A program made the position numbers and the translations under genes. Shown one piece after another: positions 11,799 through 24,099 of a stretch of 64,000 bases of DNA (position 1 is its first letter; each line of letters begins with the position of its first letter). Origin of the DNA: Volvox africanus (taxonomy: Eukaryota > Chlorophyta > Chlorophyceae > Chlamydomonadales > Volvocaceae); NCBI GenBank assembly GCA_030268105.1, contig BSDZ01000016.1:875501-939500 (forward strand). The letters run 5' to 3'. The notes under the pieces are model-generated. The model made no database searches. It saw only the letters and a program-made list of their open reading frames with translations, and had not been told where the DNA came from.

Positions 11799-14700
11799 AT
11801 GTCCAACAACTCGTACAACCAATCGCCCTGGTCTGGCGGCTTATTGGATGAGCCGGAGCCTGGCGGTGCGGCGGACGAAGGCGGCGGCGGCGGCGCTGGA
11901 TGGGCGCTTGGCGGCCCCGTACAGCGTCTGTACAGCATGGGCTCCTTGGAGTTCCATAATCTGCTTGGCGGCCCCGTAAATTCAATGCCTTCGCCGGGAG
12001 CGCTTGTTGACCCAGATCCTGTACATCTGCGTCATGGGGCGCCGGATGTATCTACGCCGAATAGGGGGAACGGGTGCAGTGCAGCCGCTGACGGCAGTGG
12101 TGGCGGAGGCGGAGGAGATTTCGTTTGGGACGCTGCTGGGGCAGCGGATGCCATACACTCCCAGGAGATGGGAGCGGAGGTGGGCGCAACGGAGGTTCGG
12201 AACCCCTTTGCCACTGAAGGTCTTTTGGCCGAGATGCCGCCACAACCCACCAAGTCAGGCGATGGGCCTTCATTCGTCACTGTTGCCGCCGCCGCCGCCG
12301 CCGCCGTGGGATGCGTGCGAGAGGTCAGCGGCGCGCCTGGCATCGAGATAGGCAGTAGCGATATCGGTATGACTAGTGATGCCGCCGCAAGTGGCGCCGT
12401 GCATTCCGGCAATACCCTCCGTCCGCCTAACTCGCCCTCCGTCACACCGCCGCCGCCGCCGCCGCCGCCGCCAACCAGTCCACCGATGATCTTTCAAGCG
12501 GCCGCTACTTGTTATACGTATCCTAATCAGGCAGCCGCCCACCACCTCCTCAGCGCTGGCGCCACGCCACCAGTCGGCGGAGGTAATCCTCACGTGGCTT
12601 GTGCCCCAATGCATCACCCAACAGACCGGAATCAGCAACTCCGCCCCCTCCATCATCACCGTCTCCAGCAATGCCTATACCTCGGGGGTACGTCCACCGC
12701 CGCCGCTACTGCTACTGCCCCTCCATCCCTCAACATGCAGCCGACCTCGATTGCTCCCACATCTCGCCCGCCATCCCTTCCAGACGCCCAACACCCGCCC
12801 CTATCGCTGCCTCCTGGCCCGAGCACCCCTGTAGGCGCCTACTCCTCCCGAAGCCAGATACCCCAACCGACAACGGATAACCGTTACAACCCAACCGCTG
12901 TCAAACCGCCTCAATATGCCCAATCGCAGCACGATGGAGACGGCCACAATCCGACCGGCGGCAGTTCACAAATGCAAACGTTGTACGATATGGTTATGTA
13001 CGGCTACCATGGCGCTTGTACTCCCGCGAGCGGCTGCACTGTCGATCGTCGGGAGTCAGCGGGTTCAACACTCACTTCAAATGCTGGCCGGCGCGCCACC
13101 AGGGTTTCTGATGGCGGGAATGCCAGTGGCGGCACCGCGGGCACCGGTGCTGCAGGCGGCGGCAACAGCGAAGTCGCTGCCATCAACGGCGCTTGCCCAG
13201 GCCCCGGAGGTCAGGCACAAAACGTCCAGAGAATGCCGTATGGATCGGAAAGCCGCTCCGAACCCGGCCGTACGGGGCTGATCAGTGGAGTTGGGGACTT
13301 CGGACGTTTCGCGGGGAATGGTCGGGGTGGCGGTGGCAGGACCGCCGACTGCGGCGCTCATCCCGGGACCGCCATCCGCCATCCCTCCATTTCTCCACAA
13401 CAGCTCCATGTGTCCCAATCGCCAGTCGCCACCACTGCCAGCGACTTTCGCGACTTCCATGCAACCGCCCCGTCTGATCCAGCTCCATCAGACCGGCAGC
13501 AGGCCGGGGGCCCCGACGACGACGACGCGGCCAATGTGCGCCAGTCTGTGCCACATTCTGAACAACAGGCCCCCGTTCCGCCGTACATCCCGCCGTACGT
13601 CCCGCCGTACGGGGCCATACACCGCCAGGGCACGATGGCACCGCCGCTGACGCGACTTGGTGCGCTGTACGGCATGCAGCAATCGTCAGCCACTTTTTTG
13701 GCGGCAACTCAAGAGCCGTACGGCAGTCGTCCATCTAGATTCATGGGTCAGCAGCGAGATGCGTACGGCAGCGGGTCGATTCGGGCTGATGGACAATTGC
13801 AGTACAACTTGGCAAGCCCTTATGAGCAGCTGTGTCCGCAACAATCGGTACAACCGCTGCTGCAGCAGCAGCAGTTGTATATGCAACCGCATCTGCATCA
13901 ACAGCACGTGCAACAACCGCAAAACGAGTTACAACCGCAGCAACAGAAGCAGCAGCACCACAACCGATACCTGGGTCTGCCGTATGAGTCAGCACAGCCT
14001 CATTACCATACGTCTCACCAGTCAAGCCCAGTTGCGGAGCAACACCTCCATCACGACCTCCACCATCACCACCACCATCTCAACCACCGCCACCACCACC
14101 ACCACCACCAACAACAACAACAGCGACCGATTCATAATTACAAGCAGCAATACCACCGCTGCCAAAACTGGCAGACTGCCGTACCCTGGAGCTCCACCGA
14201 TGTCCCCCGCACCGAAGCTGCAGATTTAAATTTGTACAACAATATGCGCTTACGGCCCCTTTCAATTCCTCAACCGGCCTCCGGGAATGAAGGTAACCCC
14301 GGGGGGGGGCCGGCGAGCGTTGATGCAGCGGTACGGCAGCACGTCCGGAGGGATAGTACTGCGGGGCCAGCGGTAGCAGCGCCGCCGCCGCCGCCGCCGC
14401 CGCTGCCGTCAGCATTTATGTCACCGTTTGTGAGCCGCCGTGAGCGCGAGACCAGTGCTGTCAGTGACTGCAGCATCGCTTTGCATGATCTGGCGAACAG
14501 CACTGCCGGCGGTGGCAATGGCAGCTGCGGTTTTGATGACGGCAGCCGGATGTACGGGGACAACAATGACATGCGAGGCGCTATGGCGGCGCTACTGCGT
14601 GACGACCCCGATGATATACCGCTGACGTACCTAAACCGCGGCGGCTCCGTTACCGGCGCCATGGCGGCTGCGGCCTTCGGTGGCGCCGGCCTGCTGTACC

Positions 14701-17146
14701 CGCCGTCATGCCATCCTGATGCCGATGCCGTCACCGCCGCCGTCGCCGCCGCTGCTGCTTCCAGCGGCGATATGGAGGCCGCATTCATGCAAGGCCCCTC
14801 CGCACCACCACCTGCAGATTTGGGCTCCTCGGCTGATCTCGCCGCAGCTGGCGGCGGCTCCCGGGGTCCTTCCGGCCCGTTCGCAGGCCCTGGCTCTGGC
14901 GGAGTGCTCTCTGGCGCCCACAGCACTCTTACGTTCATTCCCACCACCAGCCCTGGGCGTAACCCCGGTTTGGGAGGTCAGGCGATGACAGCAGGGATGC
15001 AGCTTGGCGTGAGAACCAGGGCAAGAGCCAAGGCGAAGCCACAGCAAAGGGAGGAAGGGCAGGTAGCAGAGGTGGCGGCGATGGCGGTGGCGGCGCCGCC
15101 GCCGTCACCACGGCCTCGTGCCCCGAAAAGGAGTGCCGCGATGGCGGCACTGGCGGCACTGAGTGGCTCCCGCCAAAGCGGCTCATCGAGCGCCGGCAGC
15201 CGCTCAGTGGTGGGTGGAGAGGAAAGCCGCGGCGGCGGTGCCACTGCAGTTGGCGGTGATGGCGAGTACGAGGCAGGAGAGGAGGTGGAAGCGGGGGACA
15301 AGCGCCGATCATCTCAATACCGCGGAGTCACAAAGCACCGCCGCAGCGGCAGGCACGTGTACGAGTGTTTTCTTGCGTGTTCGGTCAAGGATAGCACCGG
15401 AAAAGGATTCACCTCGTCTCCTGCGAGGCAGAGAGACAGAGAGCACGTGTGTTTGAACCATGCTGACCAGTTCGACCCACTGCTCGTCATCTGGGGAGAC
15501 AGTAGCCCACACAGTGATGTTGTACATGCTCTCACTAATGCCGTACCATATGTACCAGGTGGGAGGCCCACATATGGGTGAAGGAGATCGGTCGGCAGGT
15601 GTACCTCGGCGGGTACGAGGACGAGGATCACGCGGCTGAGGCGTACGACGTAGCGGCACTGAAGTGCAAGGGCATCAAGGTACCTTATTGCCGGACTGTC
15701 CCCGCTGCCCCCACGGGGGCTCTTGAGCTGCTTTGTGCATAAGATACACGGTCATTGCTAGTGACTACTGCTGCGTCTGTATTTTGCCGTACCGACCCGA
15801 CTGCCTTTGGAGGGTGAGGTTGGGGCCCTGAAAGGCAGGGCCACCAGGGCCGGCGGTGTGGTTCGGAGGCACCGTACTCCTCATCTTCGCGCACACACGC
15901 ACACACAAAGAGTTTGAGGTTTGAGGAGCGGCATGAGAGTACCGCTCCTCGCAATTCGCAAATTGTTCAACAGGCAACGGCATTTGGACAGTCTCTACCC
16001 CCTGGCTGCCGCTCATGTCGTGCCTCCCTCCCCACCTTCCCCTCGCCACGTCCCACGTCCCTCTCATTCCCCTCCCCATCCGTCCGCCGCCGGGATCCAG
16101 GGTGTCCGTACAAACTTTTCCCTCACTCGCTATGACAGTCTACTGCCCTCCCTGGAGGCGATCAGCCTTGAGGAGCTGATCATGGCCGTGCGGCGCCAGA
16201 GCCAGGTGTGATTCTAAGAACAGAACACGGAAGAACACTCGAGGTGTGGCATTCATCAAGAAAAAATGCTCCTACTTGTCGTCTCGTACCGTTCGTATGT
16301 TTCACCCTGCCGTACCGTCGTACCTCACCCGTCGTGATCCAGGGCTTCAGTCGCGGCAGCTCCACATACCGCGGCGTCACAGCGCACCCTTCAGGCCGCT
16401 GGGAGTCTCGCATTGGAATTCCTGGATCGAAACACATCTACCTCGGACTTTTTGAAAATGAGCGCGATGCCGCCGCCGCGTACGACAAATCGTTGGTACG
16501 GCTTCGTGGCTCCGCCGCTGCCACCAACTTCTCTCTGTCGGAGTACCGCCCTGAATTGGCCGAGTACCATACGTTTCAGCAGGTGCATATTGTACTATAT
16601 ATTGCAGTACTGATGAGTTGACCCCAAACACCTCCAAAAACAAAGCTTTAACATGTACATGTTCATTGCAGAGTGGTTAGTACGCGACACGTACAGTTTG
16701 TAAACCTCTTATGTACGGCGCCGTCTGCCCTTGGTTAGATTCAGTACTCCATGGAATATTGAGTACGGACACATTTTGTCGAACACACCGCACAGGCCGT
16801 CCTGCTCCGAGATCAGCGCATGGCCGACGTCACCAAGCCGGGGCCCGACTTTGAAAAATGGATCAAGGCTGGAGTCAAGGCCTTTCCCAACCTGGCAGGG
16901 GCGCCGGTAGCGGCCGCGGGAGAGGAGGCTGCGGCCAGGGAGATCGAGCTCCGCGGCGCTGCGGGACTGGGTAGCAGCGCCGGCGGTGGCGGCGCCATTG
17001 CCGACGCCGTGGGGGCCGCATCAAGCAGCCCCAGCCCCATCGCAGCGGTCATGGCGATGGCGGCGGCCGCGGCGGCGGCGGCAGCAGCCACAGGTATGAA
17101 CGGCGTCGCGGGTGCCACCGCCGGATTCAGCGGCATTCGACGTTGA
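11799..17146 (+). CDS. Double-AP2-domain transcription factor (AINTEGUMENTA type), five exons
   Basis: Nuclear DNA-binding protein, 1456 residues from exons 11799-15352, 15559-15679, 16101-16205, 16343-16582 and 16796-17146, all phase-consistent. The start is fixed by an in-frame TAA immediately upstream (11793). Residues 1-1170 are low complexity: poly-Ala near 160-170, poly-Pro near 217-226 and 861-870, Gln-rich 686-720, His-rich 751-773, and several PYG/YGS motifs. AP2 repeat 1 begins [15 protein letters not shown] at about 1171, continues [19 protein letters not shown] and ends KCKGIK at 1225. The linker [20 protein letters not shown] is typical of the AP2/ANT branch. Repeat 2 runs [19 protein letters not shown] to [15 protein letters not shown]. 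Repeat 1 lacks the roughly ten-residue insertion found in land-plant ANT proteins. The C-terminus is Ala/Gly-rich. The intron inside repeat 1 (15353-15558) starts with GC. Target genes are unknown. Confidence 0.9.
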
Positions 17147-17261
17147 TGAGCTTTCCCATGACGCGGTGCGTGTATGGGTACAGCAGGATGTGCGGCGGCG
17201 ACGCTGCTGGGGTGGGAAATGAATGGCACATATTGCCATTCGTGGGTCGGCCGCCCGTGTA

Positions 17262-17266
17262 TGTAA
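17262..17266 (+). terminator. TGTAA poly(A) signal of the AP2 gene
   Basis: TGTAA lies 116 bases after the AP2 stop codon and is the first such motif downstream. It is the expected green algal polyadenylation signal. Confidence 0.5.
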
Positions 17267-17514
17267 CGAACGAAGCAAGATCTCATTGCCGAAGTAAGTG
17301 CCCAGGGCTGCTGCGATATGGTTGTGACCGTGATGGCTTCCGACTGAGGAGGGCGTGGCGATACGATAGTTGCTCCGAAAGCTATGTACGAATCAAATGT
17401 CCTGGTAGGCCTTAAACTGCCCCGACTGGCCCCAAGCACGCGAAGGCTCCTGTGTGTTGGGGTTTGGCTGCGTGGTACCTGATACCCCCCCCCCAACGTA
17501 TGGAAGGTGAAAAG

Positions 17515-17755
17515 ATTTAAATCGATCTAATCAATCTTATCGATCTTATCGATTTTATCAATCTTATCAATCTTATCTATCGATTTTATCAATTTCAACA
17601 ATCGATTTTATCAATTTCATCTATCTATCTATTTATCTATCTGTTTATCTATCTATTTATCTATCTGTTTACCTATCTATTTATCTATCTTATCTTATCT
17701 ACCTACCTAATCATCTATCTATTTATCCATCCATCCATCCACCCAGCAACCTTTG
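17515..17755. repeat. Degenerate ATCT/ATTT tetranucleotide microsatellite
   Basis: Alternating ATCT, ATTT, ATCG and CCAT units run for about 240 bases. The left part is rich in ATCGAT/TTATC, the middle in CTATCTATTTAT, and the right end has (CCAT)n followed by (AGCT)n. Confidence 0.85.
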
Positions 17756-20700
17756 AAGCTAGCTAGCTAGGCCAGGTTCTTGTAATGGCCAAATTAGAAA
17801 CTTAGCTGCAGGCAGGGTTATGATCTTGCTGCCTGAGTGCTTGCTCCTCGGGAAGGTGACAGGGAAGCGGAGGAGAGGGGGACTGGGGAGGGCATGGGCG
17901 ATATCATAGGGAATGGGGATGTGCAGGGAAGGGAGGGAGGCGGCAGGAGGCGAGATGACCAATTAAGACTCTATGTAGGTCCTGACCCACCGGGTGGGTG
18001 GAACCTTGTTCATTAGGCCGCATGGTAGCGATACACAGGACGCTGCTGCCTGAGAGCTGTTTCATGTTGGTCCTGAGAACAGCACCTGCTGCTGCCAGCT
18101 ACGTAAGGCATTCACACATCAATACACGGCAATCGGCAAACAATCCCTTCGCTTGTCAAGCATTGCTTAGCGACGTTCGTTCATTTCATTTGGTGGTGAG
18201 CGACCACGGCGACATGCATTTTCCAACAAATCCAAAATGTACCGCAGCTACGTGTTGTCGTAATTGCTGTATTAATTATATGGACGCGGTGTGTGAAGAG
18301 TTCAACATATTTTTCAGGGAACGAAGACGTCCACCATCGTACGCCCGAAAACATGCGGTTTAGCTATCCACGTAGCTCGCTTAATATAGCTATCCGCGTA
18401 GCTCGCTCGGTTAATAATAACATAAGTGCTGCTGCTGCTGCAGCTGCAGCACGCCGGCCGCCCGGTGTTACGGACGAGCAAGCCCTGGTCAGGCCCCCTC
18501 ACTCATGCATCGATGTCGTGCCGTATCATTTGCCATACAGTGTCATTCATATGTAGCGGCTAGCGGCTGGGTATTGGTGTATTACGGTACTACCCTTAGC
18601 TCCTCGCTAAGTAAGTAGTCGCTTAACTGCACCCTCTTATGTGTAAGCGTATTGGCTATGGGTTGCATGCCCTAATGTACCCGTGACCCATTCACTGGTA
18701 GACTCCCTTGAGTTGGATCTCGACGGTTGATTATATGTATTTCCTTGACACATATTCACGTATTCTCTTCCTTAGAGACTACAGCTCTTTGTGGTGGCTT
18801 GCCGTACTGACCATAGGGTTGCTACCTCCTGAGCTTTCTATTACTTAGTAGTTAATAATTCTCTCAGTTTGGAAATGATACATCATAATCAGTATCGAGA
18901 CAAGGCCGCACCGGTTCGAATTCTCTTCCTGCATGGAAGTGGGCGGCTGGCTAGAGTTTTGTTATTCTCCTCCTTGAAATTCATACTTGGGAATCGGGGT
19001 ACCTCTAGGACAGGCCGTGAGGGTTCCGTTCCCACCTTCTTGGAAGTGTAGGATGCGGGACGCTCCCTGCTAATTGTAATGTCATGATAATGATTAGGAT
19101 GTCTAATCTTGACGTAGAGCATGATACGACAGACATGGCGATGTTGTGTGGGTCAGGCATGAGGGTATTAGCTGCTGTGTTCTTGTATCCATCTATCCAT
19201 CTCCTTTCCTAGCTAGGGCTTCATCATTTGCCCGATCAATACACCTAATAATAAACGTACCTTTGCTCTGGCCACGTACCCGCCCGTCTTTCTGTCTGCG
19301 TGTCTGCTGTCCATTCATCTATTCATCTATTAACTCGACGGCCGTACCTATACCCAGTATACATGGTTCCCGGTGACCGGTGCGACAGGAACCAGATATC
19401 GAATGTGCGCAGCAGCAGCTAGTCCAAGATCGATGGATCGGGGGCTTTTCACGACCACCGAATCGATTGGCGACAGCAGGTGGAGCAGCAATATTAGTTA
19501 CGTATGTAGATAGCCCAGCCACGCGCGCATGTATGCATGTGCATCATCAAGTACGGTAACCAAGCAAGACAGAGCCATAAACGAGTCCAAGTAAGTACGT
19601 AAGCAAAGGGCTAAAACAGGCAAATGAATTCTCATCATCTTTCGAACAATATCTACATAGCTAGGCTCATCCTAAGCGATGTAACTGTGAATGCTAAATC
19701 AAATTGCAAGAATGAGTGCGGGTATGTATGCGTGAGTGCGCGAGTGCCCATGCAACACCGGGTGCTTGAGTATGAGTGTGAGTTTATAGAAGTACGAGTG
19801 TCAGTGAGTGGGTTTGATAATGCGAGTCGTAGGGTGAATTGTGTAGTGATCAGTCGTACGCACATGATTTCATGGATGCATGTATGCATGGCTGGGACAG
19901 TGCCTCATTGTTATAGATACAGCAAGCAGCTGGAAGCATATATACATATAAATGTCTCTATATATACAGGGCACGGGATATGTTTAGTATGTAATCTGTC
20001 TGGTTGGTTCATCTTGCGCTGTATGTACGTACGTGTGGAAGATTGGTAATCTATCTATCATCTCGTATGTGTCAAGTACGCGAGCATTTCTCCATCGTTA
20101 AATCGATCGCTTTGACCTGCTGGTCAGCGCAGCAGCACGCAGAATTCGGATCCAGAAATGTGCATGGGTAGAAACCGAAGTAGCACTACGTATGTATGAG
20201 GTGGGGAGTGACGGATGAATGCCATCAGCGGAATTCACTAGCAGGGCCGGCTGTGGCCACGAGGGGTAGCAGGCAGGGATCAGGCTGCTGGCAGACTGAC
20301 TGACAGACACACTGGCATATGCGGATAGATTGGCACTGGTTTGTCGGTGGGGTCTGGTAAGGTTCAATGATCGACAAACGAAGGGGGCGGGGAGAACTGA
20401 AGTGCTAAGGGGGATAGAATGAAGGTGGCAAAGCAGGTCGGTCGGGCAAGCAAGTAGGATGGACAGACGGACAGACGGACCGATGGATGGCGGCATATGC
20501 GTATGCATGGATCTACTCGCTTCTGCTACATAAGCTGCTGGGCCATGTCCTAACTAGCTGATGCTGACACATTCTATATATCCATCAGGGCGGGGGAATT
20601 GAACTGCAGCGCGGAATTAATATTCTTCCCGGCTTTATCATATGACGGGGCTTATCGCAATTGTCATTTTGAGTGTATGAGTCGGTGGTCCTCCTGGCAG

Positions 20701-20844
20701 TTATAGTTGTTGCCGCGATCAATATCCACCACTTACCTCAATAATATCATACATACCCTCCCATCACATGCATCATGTATTTTACACAATATAAGAAATC
20801 AACTTTGAAAGTGCGTTTTCTTTTTGCCCTAAATTAAACTCAAT

Positions 20845-20896
20845 CCAGGGCATCTTAAGGTTTAAGACCATAAGGTTTAAGATCCGGAATGCCCTG
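20845..20896. repeat. Short inverted repeat enclosing a direct repeat
   Basis: CAGGGCAT near 20847 pairs with ATGCCCTG at 20889-20896. Inside, taaggtttaaga occurs twice (20856-20867 and 20871-20882). It could be a foldback remnant of a small transposon or a chance hairpin. Confidence 0.5.
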
Positions 20897-22322
20897 TATG
20901 GCAAGGTCATTGCATGGGCATGCATGTACAGTAAAGACGTCCAATCAGGTGGACGGACCTACGGGGGAGGTACCAGGCGGCTAAATATCTTTTTGACCGC
21001 ATGGCAATGTGACCGTGTTTATTGAGTCGTTTGACATCGTTAAGACATCTGTTGTTAGTAAAATCATACGTAAATGGCTAAATAATAAAGAATACGAAAA
21101 CTGGTCGTCCGGCCTACCTATCAATCTAATTATACGTGCGCTCTGTGTCGTCCTTGTGATGCAGCATGATGATGATTTTGCTTCTGCTTGCTACCTGCCT
21201 GTTGATCTGGTTTAACGATTGGATGTGTGCGTAGCTGCGCATATATATTTGCGTATGGGCTTTCCTCCTGGTAGCGCGGAACTTGACTCTCTCTGCTGGC
21301 TGGCGGGAATGATGTCCCATGTTGCAGATTTTCTTCACGTATCTAATGACCGCATGTAGGTTTCGTTGACCATATTTAAGGGGTTGCTGCAGATCGATTG
21401 ATCGTCAGATACATAGCTGCTTAGGTTCTTCTGAATGAAGTCATGCACACACGCATGGCCACGGCTTGCGTGTGTGGCGGCGGGATATGTTGATGAACGT
21501 TCCCGGGTCGCCCGCCCGGCAGCGGTATGTGGTGCTGCCTTTTTCACGCCGCAAGCCATTACTTCCCTTCTTCTCCGTTCGTTCGCTCTGCTGTCTCATA
21601 TCCCCGGATCTTCCGCTGCATGCCTTTGCGTAAATGCGTGGATGTGACGACTTTTTCCTCCTTCGGGTTTGTTTCGCTGGCTGCTGGGGCGCACGTACCC
21701 AGTGCGGTTCGCAGTGCTATTGTACGCAGTGCTGCTGTTCTCTTATTGCAGGCAAGTTGCGTGTGTGCCTCCAGCTATCCTATGGCAGTGGGTGCGGCAG
21801 CAGTGTATGTGCGAACTTTTATTTGTTATTATAATCATTTACGTCATATACCGTGCACATAATGACATGTGCTTTTCTGGTACGTACTGCGGTGTTTCGT
21901 TCAGTCTGTTTCTTGGAATTAGGTTCCAGCTGCCGTACGTGCCTCGAACAGCTGGTGATGGTGGAGGGTAGCACTTGACGTTACGGGTACGTCGGTTCAG
22001 CGTCCAACGGTGTAGCATATGTAGATACCAGACAGATAAGGACGTCTGTCTGTATGTCCAGCTCAGCAGGCAGGCACGCATGCACGTGATGCAGTCGATG
22101 TTCGTGATGCTGGCGGATGTTTGTTCATCAGTCGTGCAGTCATCCCTGCATCCAGGCCTTGCCACCGCCGTCCCCAATTGGGACAGGACTCCAACGAGCC
22201 TCACGAGCGGGAAGCAAACCGATAAGTGAACGACGTCATCATCATCATCATCTACTATTGCTGATGCGTCCAAGCAAAGTCGTTCAGCCACACTGCTTCA
22301 TACGTGAAGGGAAGCATATGCT

Positions 22323-22373
22323 CTGTCACACCAAATTACCGTCCACCAAACACACTATATGCGGAATACTCAC
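22323..22373. repeat. Direct repeat, left copy (partner at 23040-23090)
   Basis: About 50 bases that recur at 23040-23090 with a few mismatches, including a shared core of 20 or more bases containing cacactatatgcggaatact. Spacing is about 717 bases, same orientation. The flanks do not match. Confidence 0.75.
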
Positions 22374-22642
22374 TATGGAGGCGGTCTTGGCCAGTGGATG
22401 TGACCTTAAACGGGACTCAACTGCAATCTATGGTGCGTTAATCCTACTGATAGCTCGTCCATGGGTTGCAAGAGCGGGTTCTGCTGCCTGAGGGCTTGAT
22501 GTCCCGACCTAAGTTCTCAACATTAGATCTCAACACGGTCCGGTGAAATGCTAGGTATAACGCTTCCATTACAATTCGGTCAGAAAAAGGGAATGAGGGC
22601 AACACATAAAAGTGGTCGTTTGCGCTCAAGAAGTACAAAACT

Positions 22643-22677
22643 TATAGAGCGAAGTGACAAAGTTCACTTGCTCTATC
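22643..22677. repeat. Imperfect hairpin
   Basis: tatagagcgaagtga pairs imperfectly with ttcacttgctctatc across a short loop. Function unknown; no larger structure was recognised around it. Confidence 0.45.
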
Positions 22678-23039
22678 TTCGCTAAATACTAATCCGAGAC
22701 TTCAAATGCCATACACCTGTCGTGACATAGTCGAAAGATAACAAGCACCGTGATCAAGATCAACTTATTCTTTTAGATAAACGATAATAATTTAAATACA
22801 ACGGATCAAACTGATAGGCACACGACAAACATCTGGACGCACTTCTGGATACTGAGATCCTTCCTCCGGTACAACCCAAGCGATATAAACAACCTGGCTT
22901 AACCTGGCAACAACACATATACCTTCTGGTTCATTATACAAAATATGCCCGACTCCTTGGACCCATAATTAGCAATCAATGTCTGACCATACAGCTGCTT
23001 GATACTTATCATGCGCTGTAACCTCATTGGTCGTGACAG

Positions 23040-23090
23040 CTGTCACACCAAATAACCTGCGACCAAACACACTATATGCGGAATACTCAA
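23040..23090. repeat. Direct repeat, right copy (partner at 22323-22373)
   Basis: Second copy of the 50-base repeat. On the minus strand this copy lies in a short open frame (GEIEYSAYSVFGRR), while the same frame in the left copy carries a stop. Confidence 0.75.
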
Positions 23091-23348
23091 TCTCACCCCC
23101 AGCTCCAGGGGTCCTGCGGGAAAGGAATCTGTCCAGAACCAAACAGCCGCACACATCTGTCTGATACGGTTTATATAACTATGTGAGAACTCAAGCACTT
23201 TCCGCATCAGCCCCCAGACGAGAATGAAGGCGTGCAATGAGCTTACAAATGGGCGCAGTGTCATCTAGTCGTTTCAACTGCCAACCCAAAGACCTTACGG
23301 CCCCCAGCCTCCCCATGAGAGTCATCCTTGCCCGTGTCACCCCCTGTG

Positions 23349-23353
23349 TTACA
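23349..23353 (-). terminator. TGTAA poly(A) signal of the SPCS1 gene
   Basis: TTACA on plus, i.e. TGTAA on minus, about 104 bases past the SPCS1 stop codon. Confidence 0.5.
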
Positions 23354-23456
23354 TTAGTCCGTCCGAATTATGAGGTCCCCGTGACGACTTCCGACTTGCC
23401 CGTCAAGTGACCCGTCTAGTAGGTATCGGCTAGGAATACCCGGATGACCCGCTCAT

Positions 23457-23699
23457 TTACTTCCGCTTCGGCGTCTCTGTATTAGGGTCCAAGGGTGGTA
23501 ACCACTGCCATGGGTGACGGTTGAAAAAAGGCCAATTGGGTATCACCAGAAGCAGGGCAACGAGCAATGCGACTCCATTCGTGTAAACCATTGCCCTGAA
23601 GTCGCTGTTTCCAAAGGCCCAAATGAAGCTGCTTGCTGCGGCGAGTACGATGATCAGGAAGAGCAAGTGCTCCGCGCGTTTTTGGCCTTCAATATCCAT
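23457..23699 (-). CDS. SPCS1: Signal peptidase complex subunit 1 (SPCS1/SPC12)
   Basis: Complete, intronless 80-residue protein. SPCS1 is a non-catalytic, two-pass membrane subunit of the ER signal peptidase complex, which removes signal peptides; the subunit helps keep transmembrane segments from being cut. The sequence begins MDIEGQKRAEHLL, the usual family start, so the ATG at 23699 is chosen; the open frame extends five codons upstream only to a non-ATG codon. Two hydrophobic segments are visible (about 13-32 and 38-58). They are followed by the signature NWPFFNRHPWQWLPP and a short basic tail ending PKRK. Length and layout match the family. It stands alone in gene-poor DNA, with a small ORF upstream on the same strand and a TGTAA about 100 bases downstream. 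Lack of introns is possible for so short a gene but would also fit a retrocopy. Confidence 0.9.
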   Translation of the reverse strand: MDIEGQKRAEHLLFLIIVLAAASSFIWAFGNSDFRAMVYTNGVALLVALLLVIPNWPFFNRHPWQWLPPLDPNTETPKRK

Positions 23700-24099
23700 T
23701 AGTATAGGGCACAAGAATGTGAGAATAAGATATCAGAATCGATCTACTCGATGCTTTATCTAGGGTACGATAAATGTAAAGTCAGTGTATCGAGTTTGTG
23801 TTATTGTAGTGCACTTTGTATCGGATATATTGTAATATAATTGTGTCGTATTCGGCTGCTTGCTGTCAGAATCCACACAATTCCGTGTAGATGTTTCCTC
23901 AACGGAAGGATAACTGGCAAATCAACCGTCAGGTCACCGGTTCCTCGCAGAGAGTCAGAGACACAATACAATGTTAACATGTCTCCACGTGGCCAATTAG
24001 GACCCGCAAGTGAACAATCAGTTGCGCTGCTTTATCGGACCGCTATGGGACTGGATGCTTCCTGGCGCTGGTAGTGGAGTCGGGGCCCAACTTGATACC

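Larger units (their letters stand above)
17756..23456. other. Gene-poor, AT-richer intergenic region with small repeats
   Basis: About 5.7 kb without a coding region I can support. It contains a tandem pair of roughly 26-bp units (TAGCTATCC-type) at 18361-18415 followed by a CTG/CAG tract (18428-18450), a (GGACAGAC)n tract near 20460-20480, a (CAT)n tract near 22240, and the hairpin and direct repeats listed separately. The longest open frame (21527-21862, plus) has no conserved motif and compositional bias only. The left end may include long 3' UTR sequence of the AP2 gene. Confidence 0.5.

Noticed and set aside
15353..15581. C-terminal extension of the long AP2 exon frame to 15581
   Set aside because: Splicing at 15352/15559 restores the conserved AP2 repeat in phase; the extension is intron sequence.
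21527..21862. 111-codon plus-strand frame in the gene-poor region
   Set aside because: No motif, overlapping open frames in other phases, and no splice or poly(A) context that favours it.
23700..23714. Five-codon N-terminal extension of SPCS1
   Set aside because: Its first codon is TTG, not ATG, and the family starts at the internal Met (MDIEGQ).
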